NCBI GenBank assembly: GCA_905182405.1
Contig: CAJJBQ010000002.1
Span: 496,001 to 560,000 of the forward strand
Length of the DNA stretch: 64,000 bases
Direction: 5' to 3'
Source of the DNA: Akkermansiaceae bacterium
GTDB lineage: Bacteria > Verrucomicrobiota > Verrucomicrobiia > Verrucomicrobiales > Akkermansiaceae
The position numbers and the translations under genes were made by a program. The notes under the pieces were generated by a model. That model worked only from the letters and a program-made list of their open reading frames with translations, had not been told where the DNA came from and searched no databases. Numbering within the stretch: the first letter of the stretch is position 1; each line of letters starts with the position of its first letter. Positions 51,905 to 62,880 of the stretch are shown one piece after another.

Positions 51905-52717
51905 ATGATACTAAATTTCACCAAGATGAATGGTGCCGGAAATGATTTCGTCGTCATCGACAACCTAGCGCTCGACTACTCCCTCTCCGGAGAGCAAATC
52001 GCAAAGCTCTGCGATCGCCATCGTGGTGTAGGTGCAGATGGTCTCCTCGCCGTGGAACCAGCGGAACAAGGAGCCGACGTCAGATTTCGATACTATAATG
52101 CCGATGGAGGCGAGGCTGAGATGTGTGGAAATGGCGCCCGTTGCTTCGGCCGCTACGTCTCCCGACTCCTCGATGGTGAAAAAAATAAGATTACTTTCGA
52201 AACAATAGCCGGAACCCTACGCGCCGAAATCATCGGCGAAAAAGTCTGCATCGAGATGTCCGAGCCATTCGGGCTTGAAATCAATTCTCCTGTCGAAGTC
52301 GACTCACTGGGCGTCCCGGTCCACAACCTCAATACCGGAGTCCCGCATGCTATTGCCTTTGTCGAAGACGTAGAAGCGACGGAGATCGTCAAAAATGGCG
52401 CAGCCCTTCGCTATCACGAGCACTATCAGCCGAGCGGCACCAATGCCAATTTCACGCAGATTCTCTCGCCCCAGCACCTTCTTGTGCGGACCTACGAGCG
52501 GGGCGTCGAAGGTGAAACGCTCGCCTGCGGCACCGGCATCACAGCGTGTGCACTCATTCATCATCTTCTCACCGGAGCCCCCTCTCCCATCAAAGTAACC
52601 GTCCGCGGAGGCGACGACATCTCCATCGGCTTCGTAACCATTAATGATCGAAAGTTTACCAACGTCACCATGACCGGACCTGCCGATTTCATCTTCGAAG
52701 GCGAAATTGAAGCTTAA
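51905..52717 (+). CDS. dapF: Diaminopimelate epimerase (DapF)
   Basis: A 270-residue cofactor-independent epimerase that makes meso-diaminopimelate for lysine and peptidoglycan. The two catalytic cysteines are in EMCGNGARC (Cys74) and ETLACGTGITA (about Cys209). The opening 'FTKMNGAGNDFVVID' and 'HRGVGADGLLAVEP' are typical. It follows trpA by 41 bp and may be co-transcribed. No ribosome binding site is visible (CTACCATGAT). Confidence 0.95.
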   Translation: MILNFTKMNGAGNDFVVIDNLALDYSLSGEQIAKLCDRHRGVGADGLLAVEPAEQGADVRFRYYNADGGEAEMCGNGARCFGRYVSRLLDGEKNKITFETIAGTLRAEIIGEKVCIEMSEPFGLEINSPVEVDSLGVPVHNLNTGVPHAIAFVEDVEATEIVKNGAALRYHEHYQPSGTNANFTQILSPQHLLVRTYERGVEGETLACGTGITACALIHHLLTGAPSPIKVTVRGGDDISIGFVTINDRKFTNVTMTGPADFIFEGEIEA

Positions 52718-52789
52718 CCCTCGAAATCGCGCACAGATTCGTCTTTTCAGCGGAAGCTGGCTGTGGTTAGTTAAATCAACCGTTATTTC

Positions 52790-53068
52790 ATGGAACTTGA
52801 TTTTACCGACACCCCGTTTGATACCAAGTTTATCAAACCCCACGAGATCGAGGAGATTTTTGAAGATCCTTTTTCCATCCGTCTTCTCCCGGATGTCGAC
52901 CGCGAGGATGGCGAAACCCGCTACTACCTCCTCGGTTGCACCATCGGAAATAGGTCCCTTTTTCTGAGCTTCTGGGGCGATGGTAAAAAGGCGCGGGTCG
53001 TTGCCGCACGCGAAATGAGCGTAGACGAGTCCGCCTACTACGAGCGCAAGCTCGCCGAAATCAAGTAA
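52790..53068 (+). CDS. BrnT-like toxin-family protein
   Basis: A 92-residue protein whose layout matches the BrnT RNase-toxin fold: an early 'FIKPHEIEEIFEDPFSIRLL', the central 'DGETRYYLLGCTIGNRSLFL', and the end 'ARVVAAREMSVDESAYYERK', which parallels the 'R.ISAR.A...E...Y' tail of BrnT. The catalytic Lys/Glu set of classical BrnT is only partly evident, so it may be a divergent or non-toxic relative. A CopG-type protein gene follows by 13 bp in the toxin-then-antitoxin order of brnTA. It sits among housekeeping genes. Confidence 0.6.
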   Translation: MELDFTDTPFDTKFIKPHEIEEIFEDPFSIRLLPDVDREDGETRYYLLGCTIGNRSLFLSFWGDGKKARVVAAREMSVDESAYYERKLAEIK

Positions 53069-53081
53069 CACTTCTCACCCG

Positions 53082-53366
53082 ATGAACATAATATCTGCCT
53101 GGAGCGAAATTCCCGAGTTTGAATCTGACGAAGCGGAAGCCGAGTTTTGGAACAGTCATGCGCTCAATCCCCGGCTAATCAATGCCTCGATTCACTCGCC
53201 TGATTCGCGTGAATCCACGACGATCACCCTGCGCTTTGACCCACGGATGCTCTCGCGAATCAAGCGCATCGCACGTTCTCGTTTCCTCAACTATCAGTCC
53301 ATGATGAAACAATGGCTTGCCGAGCGCATGGAGGAAGAAATGCGACGCAATGGCGACGGCGAATAA
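53082..53366 (+). CDS. CopG/BrnA-like ribbon-helix-helix antitoxin-family protein
   Basis: A 94-residue protein. Residues 1-45 are acidic ('PEFESDEAEAEFWNSHAL'), a segment typical of CopG-family antitoxins. Residues 60-88 form a predicted ribbon-helix-helix ('TTITLRFDPRMLSRIKRIAR', 'LNYQSMMKQWLAERM'). It likely binds DNA and neutralises the BrnT-like partner encoded just upstream. The end is 10 bp before the vanZ-like start, so it could be in one transcript with the genes on either side. Confidence 0.65.
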   Translation: MNIISAWSEIPEFESDEAEAEFWNSHALNPRLINASIHSPDSRESTTITLRFDPRMLSRIKRIARSRFLNYQSMMKQWLAERMEEEMRRNGDGE

Positions 53367-53375
53367 TCTTTGGTG

Positions 53376-53783
53376 ATGATTCGCTTTCACGATCGATTCC
53401 GCTCGGCACGATTTTGGGGGGCTTGTATGCTCCTTTGGTTCATCCTCTTGAACCTGCTTTCCCATGGGGATAGATTTCATCCACCTGGGAATTTCTTCAA
53501 CCTCGATATTCCCCACTTCGATAAGGTCGTCCATTTTGGCTATTTCTTCGGCGGAGGTGGACTTTTGGCAGCCACTTTATCTTTCAAAAAGGCCAGACCT
53601 ACATGGCTTAATGTCATCCTCATCGTGACTGTGAGTCTTTCGATCATTGGCGTGCTTGATGAATGGCATCAGTCATTCTTTGCCAACCGGACTGGAAACG
53701 ACCCGGGCGATTGGCTCGCCGATACCTTAGGCGCTCTTTGTGGCACCCTTGTTTTTCGAAAAGTCCATCGGGTTCTGCTTTAA
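53376..53783 (+). CDS. VanZ-like family membrane protein
   Basis: A 135-residue protein with four predicted membrane helices and the VanZ-family core: 'DKVVHFGYFFGGGGLLAATL' (His in helix 2), 'DEWHQSFFANRTGNDPGDWL' and 'ADTLGALCGTL'. The function of these small proteins outside vancomycin clusters is unknown. ATG 53376 is preferred to TTG 53370. It ends 30 bp before ligA. Confidence 0.8.
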   Translation: MIRFHDRFRSARFWGACMLLWFILLNLLSHGDRFHPPGNFFNLDIPHFDKVVHFGYFFGGGGLLAATLSFKKARPTWLNVILIVTVSLSIIGVLDEWHQSFFANRTGNDPGDWLADTLGALCGTLVFRKVHRVLL

Positions 53784-55970
<2,187 letters not shown>

Positions 55971-55988
55971 TCCAGTCTTAGCCAGGAG

Positions 55989-56008
55989 AGGCGATCCCCT
56001 TATCGCCT
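55989..56008. terminator. Hairpin between convergent ligA and DUF58 genes, possible bidirectional terminator
   Basis: AGGCGAT, six bases (CCCCTT), ATCGCCT form a perfect 7-base-pair stem in the 73-bp convergent gap. Outer flanks GAGAGG and CCTCTC could extend it. There is no T tract on either side, so rho-independent termination is uncertain, but the position is right for both operons. Confidence 0.4.
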
Positions 56009-56043
56009 AACTCGAACTCGCACCATCACCTCTCTCCTCCCGG

Positions 56044-57348
56044 TCAAATAATTACGCGAGTATCGAGATAGCAATTCGCGAGCGCCACCGGAAAGGCTTG
56101 CGCCGTCTCATCAATCGTCACAATCCCTTCTGACCTCAATTTCGACAAAGTAGACTCTCGCTCCTTGTCATAATCGGCCGCTGCCAAATATCCGAGGGAA
56201 TCATCAAAGGTCTTCACCTCACGTTTCAGAAGATCTCCAATCCCTTCTTCCCGTAGACTTGCCAGCACAACCGGATGCTTCTGCCTCAAGCGCCTCAATG
56301 GCTCACTCAACTCACTACTATCCTCACCGCGAAGATTGGTTAAGATCACAACCAAGGACCGCCTCCGCTGGTGACTCAAAAGCCGTTCCGCAGCTTCACT
56401 AAAATCGCTTGGAAACGGTGCTGTCTCATAATCATACAGATGATTGAGAATCGTCGTCATCGCATGAGCCCCCTTGACCGGCGGAAGCCAGCGATCCGTC
56501 CCACCAAAGCTGAGCACCCCAACGTGATCTCCCTGCCTTAACGCGATATAGCTCAAAAGAAGCATCGAATTCAAACAGTGATCAAACTGAGAAATTTCGC
56601 CATCGAGAGTGCGCATTCTCCGACCACAATCCAACATGAGAATCACCGATTGATCCCGCTGTTCCTGGAAATCCCGACTAATCAGCGTCTGCCGTTTCGA
56701 GGAAGCCTTCCAATCAATCTGTGCCAGCGAATCTCCCATTTGATAATCGCGCAGCTGATGAAAATCACGGCTGAGTCCCGCGCGATTTTTGCGCACGATT
56801 CCGCTCTGCTCTTGCTGATGCTCGATTGCCAAGAGCGCATACCGAAGAACCGGTTGATAGTTGGGATAAACCTTAGTGCTTCCCCCTTCCCCGATCAGGG
56901 AGCTGCGCGCCCATAGTCCCAGGAGAGAACTCTCTAAAACGTGAACTTTTCCAAACATCGTCTCACCACGATCTCTCAAAGCCACCGGATAAATCACATC
57001 AACATAGCCGGCTTTCTTCACCCAACCTTCCCAAGGCAAGAGTTTGCAATCACTCGCTTCAGGAACGCCATCAAACATCGCCAGATTGATGGCGCGACCG
57101 CTGCGATTGACCAGACGGACCGCGACCTCGGCCTCGACACCGACCGCGAACCGTCCGGGAAGCGTCCTCTCCGCCCTTGGTCGTTTCGCAGTAAGAACCA
57201 CCAATGCGTCGAACAAAGCTGCCCCGCCTAGAATAGCAGCCATCCATTTCCATGCTGAAAATGCAGGCTCCCAAAAAACAACCACCAGACTCAGCAGAGC
57301 CCAGAGGATCAAGAGGCGCACAAGCCACTTTGTAGGTCGAAGAAGCAT
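56044..57348 (-). CDS. DUF58 family protein (vWA-like, MoxR-associated)
   Basis: A 434-residue protein with two N-terminal membrane helices (about 8-45) and a DUF58 core: 'RDFHQLRDYQMGDSLAQIDW', 'KASSKRQTLISRDFQEQRDQ', then 'SVILMLDCGRRM', a von Willebrand A-like metal site. DUF58 proteins accompany MoxR ATPases and are thought to take part in envelope protein or metal-centre maturation; the client is unknown. It is the last gene of a six-gene operon and starts 3 bp after the moxR stop codon. Confidence 0.88.
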   Translation of the reverse strand: MLLRPTKWLVRLLILWALLSLVVVFWEPAFSAWKWMAAILGGAALFDALVVLTAKRPRAERTLPGRFAVGVEAEVAVRLVNRSGRAINLAMFDGVPEASDCKLLPWEGWVKKAGYVDVIYPVALRDRGETMFGKVHVLESSLLGLWARSSLIGEGGSTKVYPNYQPVLRYALLAIEHQQEQSGIVRKNRAGLSRDFHQLRDYQMGDSLAQIDWKASSKRQTLISRDFQEQRDQSVILMLDCGRRMRTLDGEISQFDHCLNSMLLLSYIALRQGDHVGVLSFGGTDRWLPPVKGAHAMTTILNHLYDYETAPFPSDFSEAAERLLSHQRRRSLVVILTNLRGEDSSELSEPLRRLRQKHPVVLASLREEGIGDLLKREVKTFDDSLGYLAAADYDKERESTLSKLRSEGIVTIDETAQAFPVALANCYLDTRVII

Positions 57349-57351
57349 TGT

Positions 57352-58347
57352 TTAGTTACGGGGAGCCTCAACGCTTTCCAAGGCCTGAATAAGAAGATCG
57401 TCCACTCGCTGGCCACTGATCGCGACTTCAGGAGCGACATGAACCCGATGACGAAAAACCGGAATTGCCGCACGTTTAATATCGTCGGGAATGACGTAGT
57501 CTCGCCCTTCGATGACGGCATACGCTTTCGCCAACTGAACCAAACTAATCGCTCCCCTTGTTCCGGCACCGAGACTCAATCCCGGAGCCTCACGCGTGTG
57601 ACGAGTCATCCGCAGAGCGTAGTCAATCACTTCAGGAACGACCTTGGCTTGTGCCGTAAGTCGCTGAGCTTCGATAATAATTTCGGAATTACAAACTTGC
57701 TCCACTTGCCGAGGATCCACGCCCTTTCCTCCTGCCTGGGCCGTCACCTCGGATACCACGCGTCGCTCGTCCTCAAGCGAGGGATAGTCGATCACTACTT
57801 TGACCAAAAAACGATCGAGCTGTGCTTCCGGGAGCGGATAAGTCCCTTCTTGTTCGATCGGATTTTGCGTCGCAAAACACATAAACGGAGGCGCTACTGA
57901 AAGCGATTCACCATCAATCGTCACCTGCTGTTCCTGCATCACTTCAAGAAGAGCCGCTTGGGTCTTCGCCGGAGCACGATTGATCTCGTCTGCCAAAAGT
58001 AAGTTCGTGAAGACCGGGCCACGTCTGGTCTTGAAGGTCTGGCTCTTCATATCAAAGAGAGTAAAACCAGTAATGTCCGATGGCATCATATCGGGCGTGA
58101 ACTGAATCCTTCCAAAATTTCCTCCAAAGGTGCTCGCAAGCGCGAGGACCATGTGAGTCTTGCCCAGCCCCGGTTTCCCTTCCAAGAGCACATGACCTCC
58201 AGCAAGAAGAGCGGCGACAACCTGCACAACCGTTTCATCCTGCCCAAAGACAACCTTGGAGACTTCTTCTCGTAGACGATTTGCTAGGGCTGTTACACTA
58301 GTAAGATCCGGGCTTTCTGCGGGAGGGAGGGCGTCGTTTTCTATCAT
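57352..58347 (-). CDS. MoxR-family AAA+ ATPase
   Basis: A 331-residue ATPase with Walker A GKPGLGKT (57-64), Walker B 'LLLADEINRAPAKTQAALLE', sensor-type 'FMCFATQNPIEQEGTYPLPE', and the C-terminal lid 'SLGAGTRGAISLVQLAKAYA'. MoxR proteins act as chaperone-like ATPases with vWA partners, here probably the DUF58 protein just downstream. Its ATG overlaps the DUF4350 stop by 4 bases (ATGA), indicating coupled translation. Confidence 0.95.
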   Translation of the reverse strand: MIENDALPPAESPDLTSVTALANRLREEVSKVVFGQDETVVQVVAALLAGGHVLLEGKPGLGKTHMVLALASTFGGNFGRIQFTPDMMPSDITGFTLFDMKSQTFKTRRGPVFTNLLLADEINRAPAKTQAALLEVMQEQQVTIDGESLSVAPPFMCFATQNPIEQEGTYPLPEAQLDRFLVKVVIDYPSLEDERRVVSEVTAQAGGKGVDPRQVEQVCNSEIIIEAQRLTAQAKVVPEVIDYALRMTRHTREAPGLSLGAGTRGAISLVQLAKAYAVIEGRDYVIPDDIKRAAIPVFRHRVHVAPEVAISGQRVDDLLIQALESVEAPRN

Positions 58348-59495
58348 CGGTTCCTGAGGATTTGAAGTTTTCGCACCATCCGTGTGACGGTGCCTGGGTC
58401 TTGAAACTTTTCGGACGTCATCGCTTCGATGACGTCATCGGCTTGGAGATCTGATTCGGCTGCAAGCTTCTCATAGAGCACACCGGATTCGTTGGAATTT
58501 TCGCGCTCCAAGTCGGCTCGAAGGGGCCTCACCAAATGACCCAATGCCTTTTTGCGCCAGAGAAATTTTGCCGCCGCTCTCAATCCTTCTCCATAGGGTA
58601 CCCGATAAGTAGAATCGTCTTCCTTAATCGGACCAAATCGAGGAATCCGCATCCATAACCAGACAAACAGGAGGACCAATCCGGCGACAACAACCTGCCA
58701 GGCGTGCTGCCAAATGAGATCTTTGAACGAGCTCCCGGAACCATAAAGGAAGACAATATTTCCCTCATAGTGCCAGTCTGCCACAAGTTCCAGGAAAGTC
58801 GCATGATCAGCTCGACCCAGATAAGGATTTCGGAAGGGCCGCGCGTGGGCAAGCACCATCACTTTGCCATCACCGTGCGACACCGTTACCACTCGGGACA
58901 CTTCCTCGCCATCCCAGGTTTCCCCTTGGGGCACCCTCATTCCGGTCTCCCCCTCAAACTCAACTCGCATGTCGTATTCCGCATCACCCAACGCGACCCA
59001 GACTTCTGCGACATTCCAGGGCTCCGCCAAATGTCCGCCGGTCTCTCCCTCCCCAACCGTCACCGCATCGACTTCCACACCCTCGATCGTGATGCCCAGT
59101 TCGCCGAGAAGATGATCCAGACCTCGATATTCTTCCTCTTCCGCGAGATTCAACCAGTGATTGCGATTGAAGTCATTGATCTGACCTTCTCCACCTTCCA
59201 AGGTAACCACTAGCATTCCTCCACCTTCCACCCATTCCAGAACCCGCATTCCCATCCCTTTGGTCGAGAGAAAAGACCCAGGCATGATAATGGTCGAAGT
59301 TTCCGCGTCGAAATCACTCCAAACTCGGGAACTCGAAACTTCCCAGCCCCCGGTCTTCAAGAAGCGCTCTGCCGCGAGGTAGGGATTGACCCGCGCCGCG
59401 CCCTTGTATCCCAGATCAAATTCGACCTCTTCGTATTTCTCATCCTCTCTGCAACTAACAAGAAGGAGCAAAATCAATGAAAAGAACCATTTCAT
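58344..59495 (-). CDS. DUF4350-domain lipoprotein
   Basis: A 383-residue protein from ATG 59495, which overlaps the upstream stop in ATGA and begins a lipoprotein-like signal (MKWFFSLILLLLVSC); a start 10 codons earlier would break this pattern. The DUF4350 domain covers about 25-230 ('YKGAARVNPYLAAERFLKTG', 'TIIMPGSFLSTKGMGMRVLE', 'HGDGKVMVLAHARPFRNPYL'). One membrane helix lies near 255-280 and a cytoplasmic helical tail follows. It is commonly encoded beside moxR genes. Its molecular role is unknown. Confidence 0.82.
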   Translation of the reverse strand: MKWFFSLILLLLVSCREDEKYEEVEFDLGYKGAARVNPYLAAERFLKTGGWEVSSSRVWSDFDAETSTIIMPGSFLSTKGMGMRVLEWVEGGGMLVVTLEGGEGQINDFNRNHWLNLAEEEEYRGLDHLLGELGITIEGVEVDAVTVGEGETGGHLAEPWNVAEVWVALGDAEYDMRVEFEGETGMRVPQGETWDGEEVSRVVTVSHGDGKVMVLAHARPFRNPYLGRADHATFLELVADWHYEGNIVFLYGSGSSFKDLIWQHAWQVVVAGLVLLFVWLWMRIPRFGPIKEDDSTYRVPYGEGLRAAAKFLWRKKALGHLVRPLRADLERENSNESGVLYEKLAAESDLQADDVIEAMTSEKFQDPGTVTRMVRKLQILRNR

Positions 59496-61006
59496 CGAGA
59501 CCTCCCTTCCGCCGGAAAAGGCCACTCTTCCCAGAGCTGCCCCATCGTCCCCTCATCGGGGTCTTCTTTAGCATAAGCCATACTCACCCAAGCATTCGTT
59601 AGCGTGGCAAAATAAGGATACTCTGGCAGATCCTTCCCGTTCAATCGTCGCAGACATTCGCTCTCGGTATCCGATTCTTCAATCTCCACGAGATCACGTG
59701 AAACCATCGAACTAATCGCGCCTCGATACAACAATCCAAGCGCATCCTTTTTTCGTCCTTCAGCCCAGAGTTTCTTTGCCGTCGCTATAATATCATCCGG
59801 CAAGGATTCTGGTGAGATCTGCATTCCCGCCAAGGTCTTGATTTGCCCCTTCTCCTTCTCTGATGGACTCATGCCTCCACCAAACGCCTGTGCATTATGA
59901 ACAATGATCCAGATGATTCCTCCGACGATCGCAATCGTAACACCCCAGAAGAGCAAATTCCCAAGAGCGCCGATGAATCCGAGCCCCCCGGACAATCTCA
60001 TGATCGAATCCGAGTCCTCTTGATAATCCCTTCGGATTCCCTTTTGCACTTCGAAGTCGTCGCTCACCAAGACTTCTTCGACACGCTCCTGGCTCGTCTC
60101 TGCGTGCACTTCCGAAACAACAAAAAAAAGAGACATCACAAAAACTACCAAACTAATCCGCTGCCCCAATCTCTTAAACGCAAGTTCGATGTCCCAGCCC
60201 TCACTCCATGTCCGTGAATTGACATAAAGAGCAAAACCACCCCCGGTATAGAACCAGGATGTCAGTGACATCGAGACAAAGTAGGCCGCCGCGATCAACG
60301 CCATTAACCAAAACGGAAAGGCATCACCCTCGCTTTGGAAAAAGTTTTCCATGACCTGCCAAAAGCTCCAATCAGTGCCCTCTGGCACCATGAACTGCAG
60401 GAAAAAAAACTGGCTCAAAAAGAGCCCGATCTCCATCAGCACACAAGTGACCGTGAGCCCAAGGGCAGCTCCCGAACTACGCCGCGACAGCAGACTCACG
60501 CGAGCGCGATATCTCCCCCCTTTCAAGCCCTCAAGAAATCTCACCGGAAGAACAAAGGCGCGGTAGATCGATGAGCGATAAAACAAGGCACCCAGTAAAC
60601 AGAGCCAGAAGAGCACAATTAGACCACCATCGACATTCTCGCGATGAACTAAATGCCCAAAAACAGCAAAGCCGATTCCCAAAATCACCAGAACCCAATT
60701 TTCCCGCAGCTGCTGAGGGAGAACCTTAATGGTGGCCTTCGTATCGGGCTCTTCGCCGAAAAGATTTCGACTTAAAGGAAAGAGAGCCACTCGATCCCAA
60801 ATGGGCTTGAGCCACCAAATCAAAAAGATTCCCCAGCCCATTGTCTTAAAAAAGAGCAGCAGAATCAAAAGACTCAGGGGCAAGACCGTCACCAGCCAAG
60901 CCCGCCACAGAGTCCCCAGATGAGAACGCGACAAGCTCACGCCGAGATCAACCGCTTCCCAATCACTCCGCGGACGAATCTCTGCCGTCACCTTTTCAAG
61001 CTCCAC
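59492..61006 (-). CDS. Multi-spanning membrane protein with C-terminal DUF4129-like domain
   Basis: A 504-residue protein with GTG start (61006), inside the last codons of the spoIIM-like gene (11-base overlap). Six to seven membrane helices occur in the first 290 residues ('LVTVLPLSLLILLLFFKTM', 'VLVILGIGFAVFGHLV', 'RISLVVFVMSLFFVVSEVHA'), and another at about 345-365. The C-terminal cytoplasmic part ('LWAEGRKKDALGLLYRGAIS', 'SESECLRRL'-type helices) resembles DUF4129. It belongs to the moxR-linked cluster; function unknown. Confidence 0.75.
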   Translation of the reverse strand: MELEKVTAEIRPRSDWEAVDLGVSLSRSHLGTLWRAWLVTVLPLSLLILLLFFKTMGWGIFLIWWLKPIWDRVALFPLSRNLFGEEPDTKATIKVLPQQLRENWVLVILGIGFAVFGHLVHRENVDGGLIVLFWLCLLGALFYRSSIYRAFVLPVRFLEGLKGGRYRARVSLLSRRSSGAALGLTVTCVLMEIGLFLSQFFFLQFMVPEGTDWSFWQVMENFFQSEGDAFPFWLMALIAAAYFVSMSLTSWFYTGGGFALYVNSRTWSEGWDIELAFKRLGQRISLVVFVMSLFFVVSEVHAETSQERVEEVLVSDDFEVQKGIRRDYQEDSDSIMRLSGGLGFIGALGNLLFWGVTIAIVGGIIWIIVHNAQAFGGGMSPSEKEKGQIKTLAGMQISPESLPDDIIATAKKLWAEGRKKDALGLLYRGAISSMVSRDLVEIEESDTESECLRRLNGKDLPEYPYFATLTNAWVSMAYAKEDPDEGTMGQLWEEWPFPAEGRSR

Positions 61007-61964
61007 GCTGCCCCCTGCCTACAAAAAGAAAGTAAACCAAATGAAGAACCCAGAAGAAAATCCCCACCCCATATTTGACATTGCCAGATATTGCTTGGGC
61101 GGACCAAAAACCTTCCACCACTGCCGCCAAACCAGTCATCAACGCGCCACCGATTAAGAGGGGCAAAGCGTATCTCCCTGCCTGCGTCAGCGACTGGGCA
61201 CGACTCAATCGACCTGGAGCCAATAGCGCAAACCCCACTTTCAGCCCGGCCATTCCCACCACAATCATCCCTAGCAATTCGAAGGAAGAATGTCCTGCCA
61301 CAAAAGTAAGCAGCTTTTCGGGATCTCCCGCATAATCCACGTAACCGAAAACCGCTCCAATATAGAGGCCGTTGAAAACCAAAAAGAAAAGGGTCCCAAT
61401 GCCATAGAGAATCCCTCCTGCGAAGAGCTTAAAATCGATGCCCACATTGTTCTTAATATAATGGGTAAACATTTGGAAATTCGCCCCGTGTTCCCCTCTC
61501 AAGTATTCGACCGTATCAGCATCTTTTCCATACATCCCCTCGACTTGCATCATCATCTCCGGCCCCAGAATCGCCTGCACCCAAGCAATTTCTTGGGAGG
61601 CCGACCACCACATCAGGAAAAACGGGATCCAAAACACCAGCGAGGATACGACAAAGAGCTTCCACTCTCTTCTCAACGAATTAGGAAAGGTATTGAAAAC
61701 GAATTGAATCGAGCATTCTCCGAATCCACCTTTGCTCCGATGGATCAGACGATACCCTCGAATCGACAATGAATTCAGACGATCACAAATTAGGCTCCCA
61801 TACATGCGATACTGAGCCAGAGCCAAATCGTGACAAACCCGACGAAACATTCCCGGGATCTTCTCCGGCTCCACTGCAGGGCCACGACCCTCCAGTCCTT
61901 TAATCCTCAGATCAAGATTGCTCCACTCGGCAGATTTCCGCTGCTCAAATTCCTGCCGATTCAT
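60996..61964 (-). CDS. Stage II sporulation protein M (SpoIIM)-like membrane protein
   Basis: A 322-residue protein from ATG 61964, which overlaps the RDD stop in ATGA; ATG 61982 is an alternative. After a cytoplasmic helical region (1-105) come several membrane helices with the SpoIIM-type core: 'NNVGIDFKLFAGGILYGIGT', 'LFFLVFNGLYIGAVFGYV', 'FVAGHSSFELLGMIVVGMAG'. In non-sporulating bacteria such proteins are regularly encoded between RDD and moxR genes. A role in envelope assembly is inferred only. Confidence 0.85.
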   Translation of the reverse strand: MNRQEFEQRKSAEWSNLDLRIKGLEGRGPAVEPEKIPGMFRRVCHDLALAQYRMYGSLICDRLNSLSIRGYRLIHRSKGGFGECSIQFVFNTFPNSLRREWKLFVVSSLVFWIPFFLMWWSASQEIAWVQAILGPEMMMQVEGMYGKDADTVEYLRGEHGANFQMFTHYIKNNVGIDFKLFAGGILYGIGTLFFLVFNGLYIGAVFGYVDYAGDPEKLLTFVAGHSSFELLGMIVVGMAGLKVGFALLAPGRLSRAQSLTQAGRYALPLLIGGALMTGLAAVVEGFWSAQAISGNVKYGVGIFFWVLHLVYFLFVGRGQRGA

Positions 61965-62671
61965 GAATGATCTTCTAGCCAATGAGCCATTCCGACGATT
62001 GTTGCGACCCCTTTGGAGCCGGCTTGCCCCGTGAGAGAATTCAAATGATTACCCAATTCCGCCCGACGGGCTTCCGACCAATTTCCGGATCGGTGACGAA
62101 AGGAAATAATGGCCGCCCGCTCCTCCCGGGTCAGTGCCACATTGACTGGAATGGAATCTAAAGCTGGAGGACCCAAATATACCGGATCTTGTCGATCCCG
62201 CGTGTAAACAACGAGACTTCCCGCGGCCAAATCTCCCAGACGCTGGAATCGAGGATTCAAGAAACTAAAGAGAGGCAGGAAGGGAAAGATCATTTCCACA
62301 ATCCGAACGAAATTTCGAACCATCGAAGCCCCGAAGGTCAGCGTTCCTCCTGCTTCATTCACGACACGCAAACCCAATACCATCTTCCCCGGAGTGGCCC
62401 CCTTTCGGCTCACCTCAAAGAATACCGGGTAAAACCAGAGCAAAACGAACAGGGCCAGATTGATCAATCCCACCGCCACATTGCCGCCGAGGGCAAAAGA
62501 CGAAATCCCGATCACAATCCAAATGAGGATCACTGCAGCAATCATGACCACCAGATCCAACAAATAAGCGTAAAGACGCAAAAATGGTCCCGCGATCCGA
62601 AGGTGGATTTCCATCCCCTCCGCCAGTTCCACGGTTTGAAGTGTGTCAAGTCGCCGTTCTAGCTTTCCCAT
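61961..62671 (-). CDS. RDD-family membrane protein
   Basis: A 236-residue protein, the first gene of the moxR-linked operon. The RDD domain is visible: 'FLRLYAYLLDLVVMIAAVIL' with the R..A...D pattern, 'WFYPVFFEVSRKGATPGKMV', and 'LGDLAAGSLVVYTRDR'. RDD proteins are small membrane proteins, some of them ion antiporters. The C-terminal 70 residues are soluble. The start context TTACCCATGG lacks a ribosome binding site. tRNA-Thr lies 79 bp upstream on the same strand. Confidence 0.87.
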   Translation of the reverse strand: MGKLERRLDTLQTVELAEGMEIHLRIAGPFLRLYAYLLDLVVMIAAVILIWIVIGISSFALGGNVAVGLINLALFVLLWFYPVFFEVSRKGATPGKMVLGLRVVNEAGGTLTFGASMVRNFVRIVEMIFPFLPLFSFLNPRFQRLGDLAAGSLVVYTRDRQDPVYLGPPALDSIPVNVALTREERAAIISFRHRSGNWSEARRAELGNHLNSLTGQAGSKGVATIVGMAHWLEDHS

Positions 62672-62750
62672 GGGTAAGATCGGCGAAACGCTAACATCCC
62701 GAGCGACTGGGTAAAGAACTCAGACCTCAAAAAAATCAAGAGAAGAAAAA

Positions 62751-62826
62751 TGGAGCCAGCTGTCGGATTCGAACCGACAACCACTCGATTACAAATCGAG
62801 AGCTCTACCGTTGAAGCTAAGCTGGC
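62751..62826 (-). tRNA. tRNA-Thr (anticodon TGT)
   Basis: The minus strand folds as a 76-base tRNA with encoded CCA. The acceptor stem is GCCAGCT / AGCTGGC with discriminator T, the anticodon stem-loop is CTCGATTTGTAATCGAG with TGT at 62793-62791, and the T arm is GTCGGTTCGAATCCGAC. A T-rich run follows the 3' end, without a clear hairpin. Confidence 0.95.
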
Positions 62827-62880
62827 TTATCACTTACGCGAAGGGCGGCAGGATACAAATCCCGCCCTCTCTGGCAAGTT

